The position numbers and the translations under genes are program-made. A DNA stretch of 64,000 nt from Apostichopus japonicus. Taxonomy: Eukaryota; Echinodermata; Holothuroidea; Aspidochirotida; Stichopodidae. Positions 56,601-64,000 of this stretch are shown here, piece by piece. Numbering within the stretch: the stretch's first letter is position 1; every line of letters begins with the position of its first letter. The DNA lies in contig NC_092567.1 in the NCBI RefSeq assembly GCF_037975245.1, forward strand, positions 14,028,876 to 14,092,875. Direction: 5' to 3'. The notes beneath the pieces were generated by a model that was not told the DNA's origin, did not search any database, and saw only the letters and a program-made list of their open reading frames with translations.

Positions 56601-58351
56601 AATCAAAATTGAATTCCGAAGCATATTTAGATTATAATTTAGGTCTATATAAGTATAGATTTAATGCGTTTCCCCCGACTGATTAGTTAAAATAAAATTT
56701 AATTCGTTTCTTGAACTCTAAATTTGAAATTCTTTACATTGTGAGTTTGTATCGAAGTCATCAGACAACCACCTAGTTTATTTTGTGGTGTAATTTTAAA
56801 GCATTTAGACTTAATTAGTCATAAGATTTTGCTGCATTTATATAGTGTTATAGGCACTTAGCTGTTTTGTTATTTCATTCTTTATTTCTGTTCTATACTT
56901 TTCTTCTGTACAGAGGCATGCGCATGAGGGGGGGGGGGGTCATTTGGGGGGGGTCTGGAGGAGGCACCTAACCCTCCCCCTGATACATGAGAGTCTGCTT
57001 CAATAACACCACGGCAGCACCCCTTGATCCTTTATAAAATACTTTATTCTCATATATGACCCTCCCATGAAGATTTAGGTCGCCCTTTAAATCTACCTAT
57101 TTTGACCTACATTAAAATTAAGTATGCCTCAGACTACACCATTTGATATTTAAGAGATATTGATTTTTTGTCTGTGGAAGGATCCCAGACCCCGCATTCA
57201 TATAGGATTCGACTTCAGTGACCCTAAAGTATATAGTCCCCCTCCTGTTTAAAATCCTTCATAAGACTCCGGCCCATTGAACAAAAGTTCAGCCACCATT
57301 ATTAATTTAATCAGTCGGGGGAAATGCCTTTTAGATATATATCTACATAGACCTAAATCCCGAGTCTAATCCAAATATGCCTCGTTATGGACCATTTGAA
57401 GCTTATATAAGGCTTATTTTGGTTTGGGTGGGGGGGGGGGGGTCGGGGGGTGGGAATAATCCCAGACCCCTTCAAATGAGTCGACGTCAAATACCCCTAG
57501 CTATGCTATCTCCCATCTTCATTGTATTGTGGCTCTAATGCCTCCTCGGAGGATGAAAAATCATGAAATAAACAGAAAGTGATTCTAGAATCTTTATTGT
57601 TTATAGGCCTAGCCTAATGGAAGTGTAACACAAATAAAATTGCCTATACCTGGGGCTGCCAATTATTCTGGGAGGCAACCGGCCAGTTTTCTTCAAATCG
57701 GGGGAACAAATAACAAAGGCAAAGTTGTTGTTATTTGTTTGACAACTGCCCCTATATATGTGGGTAGGAATTTTGTTTGTTCGCAGTTCGTTGAGAGTTG
57801 GGGCCTTGGGGGCTATAAGATGAGCAATATCGAGTGAAAAGTGGCAAATGTTTTTACCCAAACCTATAGGCCTATAAATACCTTAAGTAGGATTTAACAA
57901 CATGTACGTGTTTGGGGTGGGGTGGGGGCAACGCTGGCTTATATTACTACAGTTCAGTTGTGCTGGAAGTATAGCATATCACAGTTCACCTTTACTCTTA
58001 TACGAAGATAACTGGTATGACATTGGGATCGTTGAAGGGAACTCCGTCATGTGGGAGATCTGGGGGTCCATCCCCAGAAGCAGAAAAAAATAAATGTGAC
58101 GTTATGCATTTCTGAGGTAATCACTTGTAGGCTATAAATAAGGTCTAAAATTATGTCGACATGGTTGTTCCTAGAACACTTTTACTGTTGTTCACTCATG
58201 GGCACTTAATGTATATCATTGTTAAAAAGGTACCTTTTTGGGGGGTAAAATTAAGCCTACCTTGAGACCTTCCTCCAAGAAGCAGAATGACAGCAATCAG
58301 AAGATGAATAAGAAAAGGTGATCGACACTGCTTTAATCCTCCTTTCTCCAT
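35054..58351 (-). CDS. Secreted fibrinogen C-domain protein, 6 coding exons
   Basis: Coding exons in order are 58351-58261, 44982-44914, 41702-41650, 40997-40869, 38825-38561 and 35310-35054: 864 nt, 287 residues, all phases consistent. Residues about 10-27 are hydrophobic (signal peptide), followed by an Ala/Pro/Thr-rich linker to about 71. The fibrinogen-related domain spans 72-287. It contains GGGWTVFQRR across the exon 4/5 junction, four cysteines in the canonical pairs (C75-C105, C233-C246), a calcium-site-like DRDND (222-226), HGAWWYKSCAASNLNG, and the family ending KYTEMKIRP. Such proteins are secreted lectin-like molecules, often in invertebrate immunity. The length is close to fibrinogen-like protein A known from sea cucumber. 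Ligand and role here are not shown by sequence. Confidence 0.88.
35792..35851. repeat. Motif tgtgacggacgtaca: two direct copies and an inverted copy
   Basis: Direct copies lie at 35792 and 35813, an inverted copy at 35837-35851. The last two form a 14-bp stem with a 9-base loop. The layout copies that at 20911-21121. 35330-35790 is otherwise unremarkable intron. Confidence 0.7.
36370..36690. repeat. Interspersed repeat with TGACCT motifs, second locus
   Basis: The motifs tgacctcaatgacctttgatc and relatives recur about three times at roughly 140-base spacing, related to 2830-3095. Confidence 0.55.
36690..37790. repeat. 54-bp tandem array, about 20 copies
   Basis: Units share aatctctgtgacagtctaca, then tcacatatcactacacagca and ggacatttatgctt. 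54 is a multiple of 3, so two frames stay open over hundreds of bases. It lies in intron 5 of the fibrinogen-domain gene, away from exons. Confidence 0.96.
37980..38470. repeat. Dispersed repeat (ggccca family), copy 2
   Basis: Same order of motifs as at 29950-30480: gggcccaaa stretches, cctcattaatattcataagg, tagggcacacctt, an (ac)n run and ttgcttccagtaag. It ends about 90 bases before exon 5. Confidence 0.75.
38561..38825 (-). CDS. Fibrinogen-domain gene coding exon 5
   Basis: Encodes [34 protein letters not shown] and on to LSGLEAYSGTA, the core of the fibrinogen-related domain. The acceptor is atacag and the donor gtttgt. Ends in phase 1. Confidence 0.95.
39895..40470. repeat. Array of copied exon-4 donor junctions, 8 copies
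   Basis: Units of about 65-80 bases each contain, on the minus strand, the last ~27 bases of exon 4 followed by gtaagtct, then tagtatgacatcctatagta. Copies begin near 39896, 39976, 40053, 40117, 40195, 40273, 40338 and 40414. The genuine junction is at 40869. 38840-39890 holds nothing recognised. Confidence 0.92.
40478..40852. mobile_element. hAT-type MITE inserted in the donor array
   Basis: Ends cataggcgtaggagccc and gcctcctacgtctatg. Flanks gtcaaact (40470-40477) and gtcatact (40853-40860) match at 7 of 8. It contains a cgcgctccgcgcgcgttcaa module also present near 25247. Confidence 0.85.
40869..40997 (-). CDS. Fibrinogen-domain gene coding exon 4
   Basis: Encodes MKDCLDVFNAGHTTNGIYTI and ends FCNMTDGGGWT, the N-terminal part of the domain. 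The acceptor is ttattag and the donor gtaagt. Phase 0 at both ends. Its last 27 bases plus donor recur in the adjacent intronic array. Confidence 0.92.
41650..41702 (-). CDS. Fibrinogen-domain gene coding exon 3 (Thr-rich linker)
   Basis: Encodes VQETTPMQTTTGDDPSIV. The acceptor is gaatcag and the donor gtgaga. It starts in phase 1 and ends in phase 0, exactly linking exon 2 to exon 4. A stop-containing relative lies at 42822-42883. Confidence 0.65.
41962..42011. repeat. Perfect 22-bp inverted repeat with 6-base loop
   Basis: accatccctagtttaccgta plus tt (41962-41983) is followed by atatag and the exact complement (41990-42011). It lies in intron 2, about 260 bases upstream of exon 3 in transcript order. 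Confidence 0.95.
42822..42883 (-). pseudogene. Decayed copy of linker exon 3
   Basis: The minus strand reads VETTTM-stop-TTSSETTGSTVREG and is bordered by a gt donor. ggagaccac and aatg.aaac.ac align with exon 3 at about 25 of 30 bases. An in-frame TAA prevents use in the exon 3 frame. Confidence 0.5.
42890..44900. other. Fibrinogen-domain gene intron 2, no recognised gene
   Basis: AT-rich intron with G-runs near 44373-44386 and 44610-44626. A repeat end with 'aaatcctgcgcacgtcact' lies near 44845-44863; its relative starts at 56399. 41040-41640 is also plain intron. Confidence 0.45.
44914..44982 (-). CDS. Fibrinogen-domain gene coding exon 2 (Ala/Pro linker)
   Basis: Encodes AARYNPGPCPAAAPKPNDHV then TKE, after acceptor ttcaacag and before donor gtaagt. 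It is phase 1 at both ends, matching exons 1 and 3. A linker exon without a known domain; support is splice sites and phase. Confidence 0.65.
45532..46090 (-). pseudogene. hAT transposase C-terminal relic
   Basis: The minus-strand frame 45807-45532 contains PLLSELAKLIHIYLLAPLST then LSAERSFSTQLLLKNYLGST, the hAT dimerisation region with the ERSFS motif. Upstream, separated by stops and frameshifts, TSDIDFPQLDAQLRLL fits the preceding part of such proteins. It is broken and not a host gene. Confidence 0.8.
46100..47640. other. Intron 1 stretch without recognised features
   Basis: AT-rich intron of the fibrinogen-domain gene. Read on both strands, no domain or repeat family was recognised. Confidence 0.45.
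47761..47856. repeat. Imperfect inverted repeat beside the Harbinger element
   Basis: Arms aattgacgttttggcgagat (47761) and atctcgaaaaaacgtcaatt (47837-47856) pair with two mismatches. The arms then extend imperfectly through tgtgtctcga and tcgatac, across a loop of about 40 bases. Confidence 0.75.
47958..47984 (+). repeat. Harbinger left terminal inverted repeat
   Basis: ggagctttagattgcacgac then gcggag. The core gctttagat recurs once just inside, at 48051, followed by tgtacgacggg. Confidence 0.85.
48163..48428 (+). CDS. Harbinger transposase exon 1
   Basis: Starts MVYAQKFTADDIHLYFTADD. A 27-base in-frame duplication (tttacagcagacgac at 48181 and 48208) doubles the FTADD motif. The donor is gttagt. 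Ends in phase 2. Confidence 0.8.
48163..50775 (+). CDS. PIF/Harbinger transposase (HARBI1-like DDE nuclease), 3 exons
   Basis: Exons 48163-48428, 49166-49300 and 50019-50775 join in frame (1158 nt, 385 residues) with GT-AG introns. The N-terminal part is acidic. RFKKDDLYRLKDALQIPERI (about 89-108) is the conserved region before the nuclease. The DDE_Tnp_4-type catalytic domain carries D203 in WGFVDGTV, D284 in YGDPAYPL and E320 in SVEWVFG, with 35 residues between the last two. No stop or frameshift interrupts it. In this superfamily the nuclease needs the partner Myb-like protein, encoded convergently at 55148-51813, for nuclear import and DNA binding. Domesticated HARBI1 is the alternative, but inverted repeats and the partner gene say transposon. 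Confidence 0.92.
48690..48917 (+). other. Cys-rich open frame inside transposase intron 1
   Basis: A 75-codon open frame contains CFKPC, then single Cys, then CALHCGYGCVQC: eight cysteines. It lies wholly within the intron and is preceded by a possible acceptor (gactgcag). It resembles no family I can name and may be chance. Confidence 0.2.
49166..49300 (+). CDS. Harbinger transposase exon 2
   Basis: Encodes FKKDDLYRLKDALQIPERIK and on to EAICILLSRFAYPC, typical of Harbinger transposases. The acceptor is tttttag and the donor gtaaat. Phase 2 at both ends. Confidence 0.92.
50019..50775 (+). CDS. Harbinger transposase exon 3 (catalytic domain)
   Basis: Encodes the whole DDE domain with residues D203, D284 and E320 and ends LEQYFQR-stop. 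The acceptor is tggcag. Confidence 0.95.
50776..51812. other. Spacer between the two convergent Harbinger genes
   Basis: AT-rich, with a (TA)n run at 50939-50962. Similar text around 'gaaaacatttccctaccc' appears at 51221 and 51362. Likely holds both 3' ends. Confidence 0.5.
51813..52128 (-). CDS. Harbinger Myb-like gene exon 5 (Q-rich tail)
   Basis: Encodes HFADKENMPRKRNSGSDALQ, a charged helix, and a Gln/Met tail ending MKGNNKQ-stop. CAA/CAG runs lie at about 51860-51960. The acceptor is gtcatag. Confidence 0.88.
51813..55148 (-). CDS. Harbinger Myb/SANT-like DNA-binding protein, 5 exons
   Basis: Exons 55148-55110, 54481-54405, 53469-53296, 52647-52405 and 52128-51813 join in frame (849 nt, 282 residues). 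Residues 1-39 are Ser-rich. The Myb/SANT-like domain (about 42-120) begins MKWTEAKDIILCKEVALQNP and includes RGKVWSGVA and RAVRDRYNSLKNKV, then KRASGISPEETE, a typical phrase of these partner proteins. An acidic region, a charged coiled-coil-like helix and a Gln/Met-rich tail (about 240-275) follow. No break was found. It probably binds the transposon ends and recruits the transposase (known for the superfamily). Confidence 0.88.
52405..52647 (-). CDS. Harbinger Myb-like gene exon 4
   Basis: Encodes YNSLKNKVQKNNSQDKRASG, ISPEETESQREL and an acidic stretch ending CESFVETRK. The acceptor is atcatag and the donor gtgaga. Phase 2 at both ends. Confidence 0.9.
53296..53469 (-). CDS. Harbinger Myb-like gene exon 3 (DNA-binding domain)
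   Basis: Encodes TFMKWTEAKDIILCKEVALQ through VDQRAVRD, the first part of the Myb/SANT-like fold. The acceptor is tttcag and the donor gtatgt. If exons 1-2 are wrong, translation could start at the ATG at 53462. Confidence 0.9.
53530..54160. other. Intron of the Myb-like gene
   Basis: AT-rich, nothing recognised. 52660-53290 is likewise intron without features. Confidence 0.5.
54161..54396 (-). mobile_element. tRNA-derived SINE, copy 2
   Basis: Minus-strand copy of the 15721-15962 SINE with box A (tagctcagtgg), the box B region, the same body and an atacatacata tail. It is nested in the Harbinger element, so it inserted later. No clear target duplication was found. Confidence 0.92.
54405..54481 (-). 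CDS. Harbinger Myb-like gene exon 2
   Basis: Encodes PAVNSDSNEASAGSSSSIKK then PSSS. The acceptor is tcaacag and the donor gtataa. A SINE begins 8 bases after the donor GT starts. Confidence 0.65.
55110..55148 (-). CDS. Harbinger Myb-like gene exon 1
   Basis: Encodes MDEQFGRVELTNS before donor gtaagt. Phase 0, matching exon 2. Short, so supported mainly by phase and position near the right inverted repeat. Confidence 0.6.
55315..55339 (-). repeat. Harbinger right terminal inverted repeat
   Basis: Complement of ggcagctttagatttcacga then cgcgg. It differs from the left end by one substitution and one extra C. Confidence 0.85.
55787..56248. mobile_element. hAT MITE with perfect 8-bp target duplication
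   Basis: Ends caggcgcggcggaac and gttccgccgccactg are bracketed by cctttgag (55779-55786 and 56249-56256). It contains the shared module 'actatctaagcggagcgcca' and 'ggttggcgcgaagcgtacaa' plus sub-terminal G/C-rich tracts. 462 bp, non-coding. Confidence 0.93.
56390..57500. repeat. Mosaic of G-rich and cagcacccctt-family repeats
   Basis: Starts with ggcgtgcacaggatttcaaa (56399), then several G-runs (56430, 56929, 57429). At least two copies of the 'ttcaatgaccc..cagcacccctt..aaatccttcat' text lie at about 57000-57060 and 57190-57320. Boundaries are unclear. Confidence 0.5.
57501..58255. other. Proximal intron 1 of the fibrinogen-domain gene
   Basis: No repeat or gene recognised. Confidence 0.4.
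58261..58351 (-). CDS. Fibrinogen-domain gene coding exon 1 (signal peptide)
   Basis: Encodes MEKGGLKQCRSPFLIHLLIA then VILLLGGRSQ: a basic start, a hydrophobic core and a small-residue end, as in a signal peptide. The donor is gtaggc. It ends in phase 1 and joins CT of exon 2 to make Ala31. A 13.3 kb intron follows. Confidence 0.75.
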
Positions 58352-60260
58352 TTTGAACAAATCCAGAGGCGGAAAGGGAACAACAATCTAAGTTTATCAA
58401 ATGTGTCTTCTCCTGTAGTAAGTAGGTACATATGTATGTCTTGCCGTTCTGTGATACTAATGAAGATTTACTGACCGTTTGCCAGTAGTTATTACCATCT
58501 TCATAAAGCGTCCAATAAAGTCACCCAATTAGAGACTTTTAATTGGTCATGATGGTGGATGACGTATGTAATGTTTCATGCATATTCAAGTTCAACAATT
58601 GTGATTACAATATGGAGCTGGTTGTACACAATTCCGTATTCACATCATATCAATTAGTCGATCACGATGTAAGTCTGGAAGCTGCTGAGCGGTCGATTGT
58701 TGACAGAAGATACCCCAGACCATTTGAATATGCAATGAACATTGCTTAGCCCCAATTGGCTGATTATGCCTTCAATGCGCAGATAGATTGAACACAGCTC
58801 GTTAGATTTTCTTTATAAAACACGTCTTGTGAAACATGCTGGGTTGTTGCTGCCCTTTGAGGTTTCTACTCCCCCTCCCCACCCCACCCTTCCTACCATC
58901 CCCCGATTGAACTTTCTTCCTACGCCTCGGATACCACGATTCTCTTGAAAAGTGACCAAATACTATAAACGACGTGTTTAGCAAACCACATGTGTATCCG
59001 CATATATAGTTCGTAAAGGGTTTCAGAGATGTTTGTGATGATCGTTTATGGTAGCCTATATATGACAGACTTCTGGTGACCAGTGAGCATGCATATGGCA
59101 GTAATGTCATTTATATATCACAATAATATTAGTGTATCAGGAGAACTTGAGAGAATATTCACGTGATATTTGTCAGACCCCGATCAACCCTTTATTGTTC
59201 TACCGCTAATAGTAGGGGCGCTACTGTTTTGTACTGGGGAGAGGGAGGGGGACGGGTAAGATGTTTAACTTCACATAAGAGATAGTATAATACCGCCATT
59301 GATTCCAAAATTCTTCCGACTGATTTAGGTATGGGGGCATAGAAGAGGAACAGTACTGTACTTGATGTTAGCCAATGGGTATAATAACCTCTAAAAACCT
59401 GAGCACGGTTCAATTACCCAAGAGAACATTTTCTTTTTCCAAAGCAACAGCTAAATCTTCTTTCAACGTCATCGTCACAAAGTTAGTATAAATTATTACC
59501 TTGAAATGGATATGACGTATGCCTCAGAATGCATCATTTGACGTCTACATTTTCTGGGGTAGGAAACCCACCCCCACCCCCACCCCCACCCTCACCCTTT
59601 ATTGGGAGACGGCTTCAATGACCCTGGGACAGCACCCCTCATGTCTAAAATTCTTCATTCGCATCTGGTCCTTCCATAGAGGTTTATACCCCTATACCTA
59701 ACTCAATGGAAGTCGGGGAAGCATGTTTTTTGTCCCCCCCCACCCAACACACGCATCATAGAAATCCTGTCTCAGGTTCCCGAAAGGTGAACTTAGTCTG
59801 ACCATTATAATGTTTTGTCTCAGTCTGTATTGTCAAAGAGTTTACATGTTCCAAATAGGGTTCGCGACGTTGACCGTTTCCTTCACATGTCACCCCTTGT
59901 TCTAACCTTTCCGTCCCATTAATGCTACAGCATCATACGTGGAAAATAAAGGTTGATATTGAGTTGGTAATTACTACATTAAGAAGTATGAATTATACTT
60001 GCTTAATCCGGACAGAGTAATGATAACTGTGCCCTTGAGGGTGGAAAATCCCCGTAGCCAATGTATATATGTATAGTGTGTACCAACGATAATGGTACGT
60101 TTTGATAAGATAAACTATCACCAATTGATATAAGATACATATATTATACTGAATATCATCCACTGGGCATGGAAGAAACTGCACGTATCTTGATATTTCA
60201 CGGAAATATAACGACGGTGTACAAAACAATCACTTGTGAATAGTGAACATTTAATATGGT
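58352..60260. other. 5' flank of the fibrinogen-domain gene
   Basis: Presumed promoter region. An ATTGG (CCAAT-type) occurs on the minus strand near 58511-58515, but no clear TATA box was seen. At 59500-59720 is another cagcacccctt-family fragment with a (ccccca)n stretch. No gene recognised. Confidence 0.4.
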
Positions 60261-60266
60261 ATATAT

Positions 60267-60595
60267 CAGGGTTTCCCTAACTTTATCCCCCCCCCCCACG
60301 AAGCCCCTGTGGATGTCAGAGTTGTCCACAAACCCCCACCTTTTTGAGACACGATCTGAGTCATAATACACATAACAGTGCATCGTAAACTATCAAGTTC
60401 ACAGTGTAATATTGTAATGGAAAAAAAAAGTTTGTCGATAGGTAAGACTTTTGTACATTACTAATTACATGGTATATCAGATTTTAGTTCAACAAAAAGT
60501 ACTCTAGTTTTGACTTTCAGAAACGTCTCACGAACCCCATGGGATGGACTCACGCACCCCCTTGGGGTTCATGCACCCAAGTTAGGGAACCGCTG
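60267..60595. mobile_element. hAT-type MITE
   Basis: Ends cagggtttccctaactt and aagttagggaaccgctg match at 15 of 17. Flanks gtatatat (60259-60266) and atataaat (60596-60603) match at 6 of 8. 329 bp, non-coding. Confidence 0.78.
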
Positions 60596-60603
60596 ATATA
60601 AAT

Positions 60604-61640
60604 AATATCATATCAAACGTGGATTTTTCAATTCAAATAGAACCAAACCAAGGTTCTTGATCTATGATGTAAGTAACTCAACATTGCTCATCAGTTTGGA
60701 CAAAACCATTCATGCCCTTAATAACCATAAAAAGATTATCCATGCTAGTGACTAACAGCTTCAAATGTTTTGCCTGTTTCTATACTTTCTGCCAAATTGT
60801 ATATTCTATTGTGGTAAATGGTTTAAGAGATGTCATTCCTTTCGGGAAACCAAATCATCTGCTATATTTCTGAAATATACTTCAATGATCGGATAATGGA
60901 TGCGACATACTGCACGACAAGAAAACTCGAGATCAAGCTAAAGATTACACAAACATTAAGAATGTTCTATAAATCACACAAACATTAAGAATTGTATTTA
61001 ATTTGATTATTACAGTAATTAAGGCGTATATAATTGAAGTCTCTCTAAGGCATTCGTTTATCATGTGAACCGGCATGAAATGTGTAAAACCATTATATAT
61101 AGTATAAAAAAGTTCCATTTACATTTCTGCAAATTATGATCTTCAACTGTAATACTTATGAAACCGAAAAACCAAAACTATATGTTATAAATAAATCGAC
61201 CAATATGTATCTATCGCATCGCTAACAACTAAACTTTGTTTTTGCTATTGTGTCCTTTTTATTGAACTCATTCAATTTTAAAGGCTGAATTCTAGTAAAA
61301 GCAGAATATTGGATCCAACCTGAGTAAAATGAAGGGCACTTTTATATTTTCTTACACACCATTATGTATAGGATTATATATGTAAATATACTGGACATTT
61401 TCCACTTACACAAGCCTACAATTATTTTTTTTTTAAATATTATAACATCAAATTTTGTTATATATAGACATGACACACATTGGCAGTGGTGTAACGTTAA
61501 TGCCCATGATGAGATTCACATATTATAGCAAATAGCCTTAGGCTATATATGCTCACAGTAGTTTATTTTAATGCTGGTTTCAATTCAAGACAGTGGGTCA
61601 TTGTCCCTTTTCGTACGTACTATTCATTGGAACAAATATT
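60604..61640. other. AT-rich flank, nothing recognised
   Basis: No open frame, repeat or RNA gene stands out. Confidence 0.5.
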
Positions 61641-61654
61641 GTTATAGGTGAAAG

Positions 61655-62003
61655 CAGTGGCGTAGGAAGGAAGGTACTTTTGAGTGGGGGGCTGAAGACT
61701 GATGGCCGGCCTGGGGGAGGGGTTTAAAATTTGGATTTTTTTGCATTTCCAGGTGGCCTCAGATGCAATTTGATGCGATAAAGCACACTTTCAACACCCA
61801 CTCCATTTTGTAAATAATTTTGCATTTTTCACCTGGCCTTAGATGCAATTTGGTGCTCCAAATGAGATTTTTTTTCTCATTTGGAAATGAAAAAGGGGTT
61901 TTCTGACTTGCGGAGCGGGGGGGGGGGGGGGCGGAATGATACTTCCCCCCATATTTTTCACTGGGGGCTCGCGCCCCCAGCACCCCCGGTTCCTACGCCC
62001 TTG
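61655..62003. mobile_element. hAT MITE with perfect 8-bp target duplication
   Basis: Ends cagtggcgtagg and cctacgcccttg are bracketed by ggtgaaag (61647-61654 and 62004-62011). Same family as 25433-25721 in opposite orientation. Non-coding. Confidence 0.94.
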
Positions 62004-62011
62004 GGTGAAAG

Positions 62012-64000
62012 GGTGTAAAAAATAGCACATCTGGTTCTATTGCCAAATAGATAACCATGTACAGAGAACAAGACAACTAAAACTAGACAATGTATTATGG
62101 TTATAAAATATATGTAGCAACGATTAATTATTCCCCTCAACAGTTCAAAACATGAGCGAGTGTTCTGCAGCGATACTGAATTTGACCAAATATCACGTGA
62201 TTTTGTCTATTCCCAGTTTGTTATTTCGTGATGTCAATTGGCCGCACCGGTTCCTGTTGAAAGAAGAAACAACAAAGATAATTTTGTTGCCTACAAAAAA
62301 TTATAAACAGTGCGATCACTAATGAGCTCATTCATAGAAAATATTAATGACTAAATTAGAGACTAAATTTCAGTCCATTTCAACAACTTATTTATGTGTT
62401 TTCTTTCTTTCCATTTCTGCGGGGAGGGGAGGGGAGGGAGGGGAGTGGTTGATTTAAAAGTAACCATTGCTTTGATAATTTAATGTACCTTGTAAAGTAG
62501 TTGATCAAATATGTTTTGCTTCCATGTTCTAACCGTAACCGCTGTCAGTGCGATGCGTTATATTGAAAGACAAGACTAGCTTGACATGGCGCTATAGATT
62601 TCTCTTTGGAAGTTTCATGATTCCATTCTAACTTTTAAAGTATGTACATGGATCACTTTGATAATATGCAAAGGAAACCTACCAATTATAGTTAAGATTA
62701 TAGAACTATTAAAAGGACATGTCGTGCTACAACAACCGGCGAAATTCTTGATGTTATGCACAGAACGTTTGTGACAATATATTCTAGCCTAGAACAGAAA
62801 TTTATACTTCTTTTGCGAGGTTGAACGATTCTCTCTGATTGTCCATATACCTTATTAACTGCTACCTATGTTTCATTTAGTTGTGTTTTTACGTTCTTAT
62901 ATAATATCATGAACTTAAACAAATCACCAAATGGAAACCTTAATTAACTCTGTTATGGAAGTCCATGTGGTGGGACAACTCAACGAGGGTGCTTTTTTCA
63001 GGATCTTTTGCCATAATCTTTTGAGTAAAATTTGTTGGGAAAAGGCAGAAATGCCCGTTAAAATGTATTTTGTCAAGTCATTTTCTCTCAAATTTATTGA
63101 TAAATATGCTTCCTATTCTTGACTCATTGAATAAATATTACCTTAGGAAACTGACAGGGGCACCTAAAGTGTCTTATATCGCATAGTGACTGAATGTGAG
63201 AGAACTATCGAAAAAATATTAATCCCAAGAACGATATAACTCATTTTAAATTATATAATGGCAGACGATTACACTGGAATGTTCGTTCATACCAATCATA
63301 CAATACGGACACATACAGATCTCACTGCAAAATACATATGATATAGGAACAAGACCGTTGCTTTCGTGGAATTGGTACTATTTGAGGTATCACTATACTA
63401 CCAATCGATTCCTTCCCTGATGCAGCTCAACATATAAAACAGCGGTCTTTCTTTATTGCTGTCCATCTAGCAACAAAATTGTAGTTGAAACTTTCCCACC
63501 AAAATGAATAATCTGTATTCCTTCCTGGACATGCTGTGTCGATTTTGATGATTTTTCATATCGTTTCTAATGCCAATACGTGATCACTAATAAAAACCTA
63601 TCATCAGGCTAACAGTAGTAACTAATTACACAGCAAATATGTGCTCATTAATATCAAATTGTACTTTTATGAAATTAATGCCAGTGATAAATATAATTAT
63701 CAAGTTGTTATTTTATTCCAATTAAAAAGAGTCATTTATGAAAAATACTTTATTATTTCAACTTCAACACAATGATACAATGTTTATTTGCTAAAAATAT
63801 TTAAGCAAGCATGCACAGGCGAGATATTGTGATGTGCGTTCACTTTTGCTTCCAATAAAAGATGTGATCAAGAAATTAGGAATTTGATTTTGTATCAAGG
63901 GCATAAAAACAAATGCAACCATGCAAATTCAAAAGTAATGGCAGTTCCATTTCCAAGACAATAATTTCATGCTAATCGAAAACAGTATTTGCCACAGGTA
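62012..64000. other. AT-rich right end, nothing recognised
   Basis: A G-rich tract lies at 62419-62447. The 63-codon open frame at 62931-63122 resembles nothing known. No splice-supported exon was found. Confidence 0.45.

Noticed and set aside
58543-58749. 68-residue plus-strand frame upstream of the fibrinogen-domain gene
   Set aside because: No recognised motif, no splice support; probably chance.

Overview
The window is eukaryotic and looks like a marine invertebrate deuterostome. Genes are split into short exons with GT-AG introns, intergenic space is long and AT-rich, and minisatellites, tRNA-derived SINEs and hAT, Harbinger and Penelope-like elements are dense. An echinoderm fits best, possibly a sea cucumber, because the second gene is a small secreted fibrinogen-domain protein of the kind described there. 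That assignment is inference. There are no prokaryotic features and no CRISPR array.

Two host genes can be built exon by exon, both on the minus strand and both with consistent intron phases. PDHX, the E3-binding protein of the pyruvate dehydrogenase complex, runs from its ATG at 18628 to its stop at 1231 in 11 coding exons (464 residues). A secreted fibrinogen C-domain protein runs from its ATG at 58351 to its stop at 35054 in 6 coding exons (287 residues).

The 13.3 kb first intron of the fibrinogen-domain gene holds a 7.4 kb PIF/Harbinger transposon (47958-55339). Both of its genes appear intact: a three-exon DDE transposase on the plus strand and a five-exon Myb/SANT-like protein on the minus strand. 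The two genes converge.

Layout: 1-1230 is PDHX 3' flank with a 47-bp tandem array. 1231-18628 is PDHX, whose introns carry minisatellites, three hAT-type elements, a SINE and a Penelope-type insertion with a degenerate hammerhead motif. 18629-35053 is intergenic and repeat-rich: hAT MITEs, a GIY-YIG Penelope fragment, SINE-like units, (TA)n tracts and 20-bp and ~51-bp arrays. 35054-58351 is the fibrinogen-domain gene, with a 54-bp array, an array of copied splice donors, MITEs, a hAT transposase relic and the Harbinger element in its introns. 58352-64000 is flank with two hAT MITEs and no recognisable gene.

The best leads are the apparently complete two-gene Harbinger element, two intronic minisatellites that look grown from exon/5'-splice-site junctions, a set of short hAT elements with 8-bp target duplications (one a tandem dimer inside a single duplication), a perfect 22-bp hairpin next to a decayed copy of a linker exon, and a hammerhead-like motif. 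All models are from reading by eye; no alignment, folding or database search was run.
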